Shown here piece after piece: positions 54,213 to 64,000 of a stretch of DNA of 64,000 nucleotides. Within the stretch, counting starts at the first letter, position 1; every line of letters begins with the position of its first letter. Source of the DNA: Escarpia spicata (taxonomy: Eukaryota; Annelida; Polychaeta; Sabellida; Siboglinidae); NCBI GenBank assembly GCA_963995525.1, contig OZ023211.1:53038228-53102227 (forward strand), written 5' to 3'. Under the pieces are notes generated by a model that ran no database searches, was not told where the DNA came from, and worked only from the letters and a program-made list of their open reading frames with translations. The position numbers were made by a program, and so were the translations under genes.

Positions 54213-57058
54213 ATGGAACCCGGAAATGATTGGTAGTGTAACGTTTTTTTGCTGAATCATTTAAGTTATGGGTCCCTCAACTCAAATCAGCGAGATGGCA
54301 ACGTGCCATCCTTGGGCAACTTATGGGAGCCAGGCAAATCCAAGATGGCTGCCGTGAACCTAGGTGAAATTAGAAAATGTGTTAAATTTTTGCACTGGAG
54401 CATGCTAGGAACACTATTTTGGTGTCTATACACATGTTTTGGCATATGAGGAATTAAATGGAACCATTTCCAATGATGTCCGACTATGTTCACGTGACAA
54501 AAATTCAAAATGACCGCCATTTTCACCGAAAATAGCAAAAAATCGAGCATAACTTTTGATTGATTTATGCTAGGGAAACGATTTTGGTGTCCATCCATAT
54601 GTTTTGTCATATTAGGAATTCAATGGAACCATTTCCAATGATGCCCGACTATGAACACCTGACCAAAATTCAAAATGGTCGCCAGTTTTACCGAAAATAT
54701 GCCAGAGACACTATAGAGGTGTCTATACCTTTTTTTGCATTTGGGCAAGAAAACAGTACTGGTACACACTTATACTGCCTTAATTAAAAGTGAAATAAAT
54801 ATTGTACAATAAAAGATACTGTTCTTTGACTTGGCATTGTTGTCATTAATTAATTTAGGAAGTTATTTTTCAAGAAGTATAAATGACAAGTTTTTGTCGT
54901 GTCCATTTATTAGTTACGTACCTCCAATGAAAATAAAATTTTAAACCATTATACAGCATCATGGATACCAGGATGTAACGCGAACTCATTTACGACAACG
55001 AGAACCCATCTCGCCAACAGTCTGAAGGACACACTCAGCCTGTACCAATTAACAGAAGAGCTGGTCATCTTCGATCGCTATGATAACCCGTCAGCAAAGG
55101 ACCATGAACGAATCCGGCGTGCAGGTGAAGGGGCTGTTGCCTACAACATCACAATATCCAACAAGCTCTCATGCCGCGATGCCGTCATGAAGAGTAAGGC
55201 AAATAAGAAGGCTCTCATCATGGGATCTCATGATGAAGAAGATATTACTATCATTAGTTATCTTCTGGAGGCTGTGAAGAATGTTAAAAAAACTGTACAA
55301 GTGATCAGCGATAAAACTGACGTCTTTGTTCTGCTTATCTTCTGGATGTGTAGTATGCAGCTGACTGCCCGTTTGCAGCTAGATCGATGCAGTATGGCTA
55401 TCCTCAACATCCATGAAAGTTCTTTCCTCCTTGATCCGAAATCCATCCAACTGCTTGGTATGCGTTCACTGTCAGGCTGCGATAATGTGTCCTATCCATT
55501 TGGTCATGGCAAAGCAATGGCGCTAAAGGTATTGAAGTCTGCTGACCACTCTGGCCTCTACACGGTCATCGGCGAAGAGGGTGCTACTCTCGAACAGTTG
55601 ATGGAGACTGGACGGAAATTGATCTGCTCGCTCTATGGTATTGCTGAAGGCACAAGCATGGCTTCTGCCAGGTATGCTAATCCGGCCTACCACATCCTGC
55701 TAACTCACAACCAAGAAATATATTTTTTGGAAGGCAGTAGATCAGCAGACTCAGCCCGTGGTTGATATCGCTGATTATGGATGGGATTTTTTCACTGGTG
55801 CAGAGGGTGTGCTAACTCCATGCATCGCAAGAGGACCAGCAGCCCCCCTCCGCCCTCATGGACGTCATCAACTGTCAGTGTAAAGTTGTAGGAAAGCTTG
55901 CAGCAGTCATGCATGTAGCTGTCATTCTGCAGGATTGTCCTGCACACCGTACTGCCTTTGTGTTGGTGAAACCATGTGCCTCAACCCGTTCACCAAACAC
56001 GATGAGCATGAGAATGACGCTAGATATGAAAATGAGGAAGAATGTGACAGTTCAGAGGAAATAAAAGAGGAGGATAAGAGAAAATGGCGGGACTAAACTT
56101 TTCTATGAGAATGTAATGTGAATGGCGTCCCTTTCATATACCGTTGGTTTTGAATTGATTAATGATATACACCTTGTCAGTGTTCAAATGAAACCTGTCA
56201 TTACAAAAAATGTTCTCAGATTGTGTTTCATCGTGTTTAAGAAAATCTATAATTGAGTACGTCTTACTTTGAACTTTGAATGTTGTACTTTAAAATGTAC
56301 ATGTATGATACAGATTCATTCGTGATTGCTGCATGCCATTTTGGAAAGCTTTTGTATGTTTCTTGTCAGAAGTAGCCATATACATGTACATGTATGTATA
56401 GCTATTAGTATACTCGTACCTCAGTCATGATGACTGATCATTACAAATGAAGAACTGTAAATAAATGTTATCTTACAAACGTCCCAATTTTAACAACAGC
56501 TTTATTGCGATGTCAGATCAATACAAAATCATTGGAAAAAATTCCAATGTAGTCATTATGCACCAAAAATCATGTTTCTAGAGTTTGGCTATTTTCGGTA
56601 AAAATGACGATCATTTTGAATTTTGGGCAGGTGCTCATAGTCAGGCATCATTGGAAATAGTTCCATTGAATTCCTGATATGGCAAAACATAGGGATGGAC
56701 ACCAAAATCGTGTCTCTAGCATAAACCAATCAAACGTTATGCTCGAATTTAGGCTATTTTCGGTTAAAATGGCGGCCATTTTGAATTTTTGTCATGTGAA
56801 CATAGTCGGACATCATTGCAAATGGTTCCATTGCATTCTTCATGTGCCAAAACATGTGTATAGACACCAAAATCATGTTCCTAGCATGCTCCAGTGCAAA
56901 CACATTTTCAAATTTGATCTAGGTTCACGGCAGCCATCTTGGATTTGCCCTGTCTCCCACAAGTTGCCCAAGGATGGCACGTTTCCATTCCGCTTATTTG
57001 AGTTGAGGGACCCATAACCTACATGATTCAGCAAAACAACATTTCCAGGTTTAAAAAC
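54213..57058. mobile_element. Foldback-like element with about 0.5-kb inverted arms
   Basis: The left arm 54213-54730 matches the right arm 56560-57058 in inverse (for example TTATGGGTCCCTCAACTCAA and its complement). Each arm holds two tandem subrepeats of about 165 bp (GAACCATTTCCAATGATG at 54461 and 54626). The centre contains a decayed coding region. Target duplications were not resolved because the arm ends are diverged. DNA-transposon class is inferred. Confidence 0.75.
54960..56096 (+). pseudogene. Decayed coding region inside the foldback element (PIN-like/Cys-tail family)
   Basis: Pieces: NSFTTTRTHLANSLKDTLSL, SHDEEDITIISYLLEAVKNV, ISDKTDVFVLLIFWMCSMQL, LLGMRSLSGCDNVSYPFGHG, KAMALKVLKSADHSGLYTVI, ATLEQLMETGRKLICSLYGI (192-codon frame 55187-55765). 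Then DIADYGWDFFTGAEGVLTPC, and in another frame ACSSHACSCHSAGLSCTPYC, ending in an acidic tail and TAA at 56096. DEED...DTDVFVLL...SGCD and the CSC-C tail recur in multicopy invertebrate uncharacterised proteins (from memory). The acidic residues resemble a PIN-type nuclease fold, which is an inference. At least three frame breaks. Confidence 0.55.
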
Positions 57059-57059
57059 T

Positions 57060-59085
57060 GGCAACTCGACTATTTTCCCAACCTATCTTTTTTATTTTTA
57101 AGGGAACCTCACTGTTACGGTCACCCTGGCAAGTAAGCTAAACAGCGAGGTGACCATTAGCGGGACAGGACTAATTTCATACATAAGCGAGGTTCGGCTG
57201 AAGTAACTTGTTGATGGTCGCATCAGGTCGCAACGTCAACAAGTGTAGCATTACGGATGGAAGAGTGATGCCTGGGGTTGGTCATCAACACATATCGTAG
57301 AAAACAGAAATCGATGTATTGGCGCCACCAATCGAGTGAACTTTATAGTAATGCACATTGACGCTCGTGTAGATATATAAACCGCGGGCAGCGTGGGTAT
57401 TGGCTCGGCAATCGTGTCACATCAGCTAAATCCCGTTGATATTGGCTGTGATTTTGGGAACCAATTTGCATCGCTCAAAATCGCAAGTGACACACGACGT
57501 ATTGCTGAAGTGTGTGGTTATTTGAAATAGTATTACACATTTCAGTGGACATTGCCAACGTACAGACCATCCATTAGCTTTAGTCATCATGTCACACCGA
57601 TTTTGTGATTACAAATTACACTGCTCAGTCACGTCTACGTATTGTCTGTTTGGCGTGGTGACAATGTTTTGTCATGACGTGCATCGTAAAATGTTTTGCT
57701 TAGTGTTTATATACACGTTCATTACATGTGATCACTGGACATATATCAAGCACCTACTTGCATAATGCTTGGGTATTATCAACAAACGAAGAAACTTTTC
57801 AAGAACATTGACTTGACTGTATTCTACGTAAGACAGTCGCATTTCGATGAAATCGAACATGAAAACAAATAATAAGTTTCGTGTATTGCAATAATGTATA
57901 TACAATTAACTATTACAATATTCATAAGAAAACACAGTAACAGTTTGATACAATCCCACAGGTGTGCCGGCGAGGCATATTTAGAAATTACCTACGGACC
58001 TCTAAAAATAGTTTATATGGGGGGCTCCACAAAACGTTTATTGGATCATGGTCACATGTCTTTAGGGTCAAATAAATGCAGGTGATGATTGTGCCTATTG
58101 TGTATATACGTGGTAGCGTGACAATATATATCGTACGTAACAATAATCAATCGGAAATATATATATATATATATATCGTACGTAACAATAATCAATCGGA
58201 AAATATATTATATAGTCCGGCCAACGAGTGCAATACGCTACATGAATTTATATTATATTTCAAATAATAAGGCATATTCCTAACCAAATAATATGGTAGA
58301 TATATATATATATATAGATCGATCGATAGATAGATCGATATATATATATATATAGATAGATAAATATATATATATATATGTATTTATTTCCCCTAATATT
58401 GTACACTACAAAGTAGTAATACAAATAAAACATACCTACATATAAACTATAATGTAACCATGTAACGCAATAGTTATTTATATTAAGTTTGTACAATATC
58501 TGGTGTAGGAGACACCTATTAAGACTAATAAATCTTTTATATAATTCGTAAGTTATTGTATTCCATTGACGCACCATTGCCCAATCCTATTTAGATGCAT
58601 ATATATTCACGTGTGTTTTTTATTAATGTTTCCTTCTTCACTCGTGTAGTAAGTAGTGAATGTGTGGGTACAATGTAATATGTTTATGGCTGTACGTGTT
58701 ACTGGAATGGGTGTTTAGTCATCATTATGTGTGCATGGGTAGCAATTTATGACTATACATGTGTGTTTGTATCCTGCATAATTATATCTGGTGCCACATA
58801 AATGGCCATGTTTTATTCAAGCGACAGCGTGGAGTCACTGACATATAGCTCGAATCCAACAGCTCTTCACGTGAGCACCGAGCCAATTGGGCCACCGTAC
58901 ATGTCTCAAGTACTGTGTGTGCATTTCGGTTAACTAAAGCGGTCGGTCTTAAGCCACCCTTCAAATGTCTCGGCACGAGAGAATTATGGCGAATGACCTC
59001 TTCACTTGAGAGTGAACACCACGTATCGGTACACGCGACTACAGGTGGTCCAGAAACCTGTTACAGATAGTTAGATCACACGACA
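57060..59085. other. Intergenic upstream of the transporter gene
   Basis: No gene seen. Contains (TA)n tracts (58155-58180, 58300-58380, with GATCGATAGATAGATCGATA), a two-copy segment ATCGTACGTAACAATAATCA (58128 and 58177), and the SINE listed below. Confidence 0.4.
58840..58945 (-). repeat. tRNA-derived SINE head
   Basis: Minus reads GTGGCCCAATTGGCTCGGTG (box A-like), an arm GCTCACGTGAAGAGC, and box B GGATTCGAGCT. Followed by SINE-like unique sequence; not an intact tRNA. Confidence 0.5.
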
Positions 59086-59203
59086 ATGGATACAGACGAG
59101 GGGAAGACGGGTAACGGTGGAAAGGTCGAGAAACGTGTGAAAATAAAAAATCCTTTGGATGCCCTACCTAAAGACAAAGGATGGGCATGGATGGCCCTGG
59201 TCG
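59086..59203 (+). CDS. SLC16 monocarboxylate transporter-like, first coding exon
   Basis: ATG at 59086, 39 codons plus one base, donor GTCG|GTAGGT. MDTDEGKTGNGGKVEKRVKI and onward ends ALPKDKGWAWMALV. The hydrophilic N-terminus followed by [D/K]-x-G-[W/G]-x-W entering the first membrane helix is the signature start of SLC16 transporters, which move lactate, pyruvate and related solutes with protons across the plasma membrane. The rest (12 membrane segments) must lie beyond 64000. No further exon is seen in 59204-64000, so intron 1 exceeds 4.8 kb. Several SLC16 members share this start, so no symbol is given. Confidence 0.65.
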
Positions 59204-61320
59204 GTAGGTGAAACTGTTTCGGTGATGTTGTAAAGCTACTTAGTGGAGCACATAAATACCGATCTTGTCTGTAAATCTCCTAACAATTTGATCAAGTTGC
59301 TTATCACCTTTGCAGTTTTGTGGAGCATACATTTCTATAGAACACAAACGAATAACGAATGAACATGCTATTCTCCAGTGATCACTGTTAATTCAATGTA
59401 TCGTACATCTGGATATGTCAATACATACACGGCTATCTCCTAGCATTTGCATATTATATACATAAACAAAACCGATGTCTTTCACACAATTATAAATACA
59501 GATTTGAAGGATGATTAAAATATGTTAAAGCATCGATTTAACTGTTGTTTCAGTTAGGAAAAGCACTAGTATACGTTACTTTCACAATTGTGTAATAATT
59601 GCATAACTACATTTATATATATAATTGCTTATGCCAATATTGTTGCAACTTGAAAATGAGCACGTACTCGAACTTATGGCAATAGGCGTTGAGGATTTAT
59701 AGAGGATGTATGTTTGTAAACAAAGTTGTTGATACTTGCATAAGACTGAATGGTTTTGCTGTCATTTTGTGGATATTTTGACGTATTTACCAATTATGTT
59801 TACAAAATCATGAAACCTCATAATGTTTTAAGTGTTTTTTTCTTCAAGATTATGTATGCTAACATAATAATTATCTGGAAACAGTGTTCTCTACATAATT
59901 GTCACATTTTCGGGTGTATTTTAATTGCGAGTCACATTAGTCTCAATATGAATCGGTGCATAGCCTATTCCGTTGGAGGTCAGTTAACCAATATGTTCTT
60001 CAAGAAACATGGCCATCAATTACTTTGTATTCAGTCGATACCATAGTAGATATTAATCCATACCCGCTATTTGATGGCCACGCATAACCGCGAATTACAC
60101 GTGTCATCTCCTACAGTAGGTGCAATGAGCGCTGTAGAAGCTCGGTGTATTAACTATAGGGGTAATCTCAGACCTCTCAAACAAGTGTAGACTATACCAA
60201 ACAGAGACTATGTAATTTAGCGTTATGTCACATCATTTGGTTGTTCTTTGCAATGTTTAGACAAACAATGTACACCACCACTACTACCAGTGGTTTAGGA
60301 ATGCATCATATGATCAAGTCATGTTTTTCATTATTTTTAATAATAGATGGTATGTGTTCATTTTTCCTACTTAATAATGCAATGTTTCATTTATTAATTT
60401 TTGTTTTGCTTTGTTTGTTGCCACGTAGTATTTACAGTAACCGGTTTACCGGTTATTTTTTGGTATCTACTAATAATTGACAAGTTTTTAGTATGGTATG
60501 AATGATTGTAATTATGTTAGCATTAATAGTGTTTTATTATATGTTATTATTAGTTTTTCTTTCATTTCTATTCATTCATATCAAATTGAACAAATAAACA
60601 CATTGTTCGATGTCACTTTTACACGTATAATTTGCTAACTTAATTAAAATCAAATATGTTCATTTAAATTCTTTACAATGTTTAAGCTAACTTTGAACAC
60701 CCAATAGTTCAGGAATGTATTGTATGGTATATGTCTTTCCAATGTGGTTTACTGATGGATGGCATGCCCTATACGCAGTTTTTAGATAAACTTAGCACAC
60801 ATAGTTATTCTAGGGTATATTAAAATGGTTTAGACACGGTTTCGGTATGTAATAGGTAATGTTACCTAGTAATGCTTATATATATTTTTTTACTATTTTG
60901 CCTTACTTGTTGAGCATTGTCTAACAAAACATACAAACAAACACACCTATGCAATTACTAAAAACAACAAAATTTAGTTAGTGATCACCTCTTCATTATT
61001 TATTGCGTCCTTGTTGCACATACCTTCGTTACACACATGACTATGTACGCGCCGGTGTTCGCTATCCATACTTCTTAAACAATGAATTAATGACAGACTA
61101 TTTTGATCGCACTTTTCTTTCACACTTGGGTGGAATTTATAATAACAATTTAATGAACATATTAAATATTAATAACAATGAACTGCAAGTCATAAAACAG
61201 TCATTTTGTTACAAGATCACTTTAAAATATTTGTTGCTGAAAAATGTAAACATTTCTCAGTATTCAGCTAACTATTCAATCCATAAATGTTAAATTTGAT
61301 TAACTAACATCATCCATCAG
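59204..61320. other. Intron of the SLC16-like gene, no feature seen
   Basis: AT-rich sequence without recognised exons. The short open frames have no domain. Confidence 0.4.
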
Positions 61321-61329
61321 GTCACCACA

Positions 61330-63130
61330 AGACATAAACTATAAATTTATTGTATTTTGCATACAAGAATGCTGGATATCCCATTTAACCGATTTAGCAA
61401 ATATACAGCTATATGGGTACAATTGCATTGCTCAAGGAAAGAGCAGTAGTGACAATAGTGGCTTAATAACATATGTTGATAACAGATTCCAACATAAAGT
61501 CCAACTAAACATAAACACGTCCGAACACTGGCTGGGAGGGACTGGTAATTAACGTAACTGGAGGTGGCCTAACAAAAGCAATTACTATTGGTAATATATA
61601 TATATATATATACAGACCCCTAAGCATGGTAAGAGAACATGTCTGGAAATTTATTAATGAATTCACCACACGTATTTTGTCGATAGAACAATCAAACACA
61701 ACTATTAATATAGCCTAAGACTTCAACCTTAATCTCCTTAAGATAAACGAAATTTCAAATTGCAGCGAATTATTGGCTATGTTGACATCCCACAGTTTAT
61801 TTCCACATATCACACGTCGTACTAGATCATCCCGCTCAAACAGCACACTAACTGAAATATATTCTGTAGAAGTCAAATACCTACAGCCAGAACTACATCA
61901 GGTATATTAATAAGCAAGTTATCAGATAATTTCCCATGCTTTATTCTCTCAGAAAGTTCGTTTGTCAATCCAGCAAACCCAAAATGGATTAAAATTAAAA
62001 TACAAAACAACAAAGCCACTAAAAATATTATAAATTATATCAATGCATCCGATTTGTACAACAAACTAAATAAAAATCCAAATGTAGACCCAAATGTAAG
62101 TTGCGATATTATACGCGAAGTAATTGGTAAAGCTAAGAACAATCACACTTTGAGCAAATGAGTTAAATTTGATAAATACAAACATAGAAAACGGTATACC
62201 TCAAGGCTCCATTTTGGGATCAATTCTCTTTATTATTTATATTACACGTGTAATGATTTTTTTCAAAGCTACCCCAATGTTCAATTTCATATACTATGCA
62301 GATGACACCACTTTATTAAGTAGAATTAGCAATTTCACAAACGCACACAATGTTGATGCTGAAACACTGATAAATGAGGAATCTACCAAATTATTGAATG
62401 CCTAGAAATGAATAAGCTTTCTATTAGCGTTGCTAAATCCAATTTCATGGTTTTCACACATTCCCAAAAACATTCAAACCACCTGTTCCTAAAATGAATA
62501 ACACAGTAATAACAAGGTTGACAAGTTATTTTAATTTCTTCGGATTAACTTTAGACACACATCTAAACTGGAAAAACACTCTGAAAATGTATCAAACAAA
62601 TGTTCTAGAATAATCGGTACACTTAATATATTTACTTATTCTGCCAATGAGTATTAAAATAATGCTATATAATACATTATTTGTATCACACATAAATGTT
62701 TGCGTAACGACTTGGGGGTTCCACTCTCTAAGAATTAATGAACTTCAGAAAAGGGCCATACGGATAATAACTTTTAGTCGTTTTTATTCACATACTAAAT
62801 CTATTTAAAGTGAATGATATATTAGCCATTCAGGAATTAAAATTTTATTATAAATTTATAGATAATAAATTACCCATATATCTACAACATTGGCAGATAG
62901 AAACTAACACCATGGTTCATGGTCATAATACACGCAACCATACACTTGCAAAAAATGTCTTAAATACAGTTTACCACATACAATCCCAAAGCGTGATAGA
63001 CAAACTTTATACACACAGTTTACAAGGTTTCGTAAATAATACAAAGTATCACATCATTCAAATTTACAAAAATGCGCGCACAAACAGTAATTGTTATGCT
63101 TGCACATATACACGCAATCAAATGCAATGA
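61330..63130 (+). pseudogene. Degenerate Jockey/CR1-like LINE in the SLC16-like intron
   Basis: Pieces of endonuclease (IQECWISHLTDLANIQLYGY, GKSSSDNSGLITYVDNRFQH), linker (PANPKWIKIKIQNNKATKNI), RT (IENGIPQGSILGSILFIIYI, FIYYADDTTLLSRISNF with YADD) and the tail (LQKRAIRIITFSRFYSHT-like, then IDKLYTHSLQGFVNNTKYHI), with many stops. The element is nearly full in order but dead. Same family as at 25690 and 16080. Confidence 0.85.
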
Positions 63131-63404
63131 CGTCATCTACGCTCAAACACTATACAATAATTTATTATGTTTTCACCTACTCACTTCACCACACTCCATG
63201 GACATACACCCTAGCTGCATACTAAAACACAACAATTAAGTTTTTCAGTGACGATGAATATTACTGCAAGTTAACGTTTAAGTTTTGTATAACATATATT
63301 ATATATTATTTTCCTTTCAACAGGAACTGAACTAAAATAATACGTTTGGTAGCTCATGCGGTAGCGACTTTCAACAAGTCTTAGTATGAGTCTCCATGAT
63401 GTAC

Positions 63405-63620
63405 ACGTACACGATCCTCTCTGTACACAATCCTCTCTGTACACGTACATGATCCTCTCTGCACAAGTACATGATCCTCTCTGCACACGTACATGATCCT
63501 CTCTGCACACGTACATGATCCTCTCTGTACACGTACATGATCCTCTCTGTACACGTACATGATCCTCTCTGTATACGTACATGATCCTCTCTGTACACGC
63601 ACATGATCCTCTCTGTACAC
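63405..63620. repeat. 22-bp minisatellite
   Basis: About ten units of ATGATCCTCTCTGTACACGTAC. Since 22 is not a multiple of 3, all three minus frames read through as related peptides, which are artefacts. Confidence 0.93.
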
Positions 63621-63943
63621 CGTATCTTTATAAAATGTAATTATTGTTCAATGCCTGTACAGTTTGGAAAATTAAATCCACTTCTAATCTGTTATGTTTT
63701 GTTCTGTTCTGTTAACATATCAAATGTTTGACAAGCGTATGCTTTCCTTTTTACATATCGCTAATGTTATTAGTTGCACCGTCTCGGGGACACTATAGTA
63801 CATGTGTTATTTATCTTAATTGAATAACTTTTTTTCATATTATAATAATTATAATAATGGTGTCTGTGAAAATAAACTCTTTACGCCTAGTTTGCGGGGT
63901 TTTGCATTTTACGGTAAGCATTCTGCGCTAAGAATATTTGTAT

Positions 63944-63946
<3 letters not shown>

Positions 63947-64000
<54 letters not shown>
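63947..64000. repeat. (CA)n microsatellite at the window edge
   Basis: Perfect CA from 63947 continuing past the end of the window. Confidence 0.98.

Noticed and set aside
63271..63620. Repeat peptide frames (YREDHVRVQRGSC)
   Set aside because: A 22-bp minisatellite reads in all three frames; a by-product of the repeat.

Overview
The window is eukaryotic nuclear DNA: split genes with GT-AG introns, LINEs, LTR retrotransposons, tRNA-derived SINEs and very long microsatellites. A piRNA-pathway helicase (TDRD9), a galaxin-type Cys-Cys repeat protein and a monocarboxylate-transporter start, together with the SINE and LINE types, suggest a marine invertebrate. A mollusc or another lophotrochozoan is my best guess, but the sequence does not prove it.

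Region 1-25 kb is one minus-strand gene, the 5' two-thirds or so of a TDRD9 (spindle-E type) DExH RNA helicase. I could join fourteen exons in frame from the ATG at 24981 to 772. They give 540 codons with every helicase motif present, and the gene runs off the left edge. Its introns hold a hAT-like non-autonomous element (5.7-6.8 kb), a foldback element with 9-bp target duplications (22.8-24.5 kb), several LINE fragments, a broken nested THAP-type gene on the plus strand (11.3-14.1 kb), and minisatellites placed against splice junctions. The most striking array (18.16-19.48 kb) is a tandem amplification of the exon 5/intron 5 boundary itself. It makes about 22 extra in-frame 5' splice sites inside the DEVH (motif II) codons.

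Region 25-35 kb is repeat-rich and without an intact gene: a Jockey/CR1-like LINE, a Gypsy integrase fragment, a decayed uncharacterised coding region (28.5-30.8 kb), a 1.2-kb (TG)n(TC)n(TG)n tract, and a tRNA-derived SINE.

Region 35-46 kb holds two near-identical Gypsy LTR retrotransposons in inverted orientation, each with perfect 5-bp target duplications. Both carry the same internal deletion of the reverse-transcriptase core, so this looks like a non-autonomous lineage that still moves.

Region 46-53 kb is a plus-strand galaxin-like gene. One repeat exon lies at 46.2 kb and a multi-repeat terminal exon with stop and AATAAA at 52.0-52.8 kb. Between them are a LINE fragment, a frame-broken secreted-type coding region with a possible NTR-like end, a dispersed 17-bp motif, and a large inverted duplication that includes part of the terminal galaxin exon.

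Region 54.2-57.1 kb is a second foldback-like element with arms of about 0.5 kb and a decayed internal coding region. At 59.09 kb the first coding exon of an SLC16 monocarboxylate transporter starts on the plus strand. Its intron contains a degenerate LINE, and the rest of the gene lies beyond the right edge.
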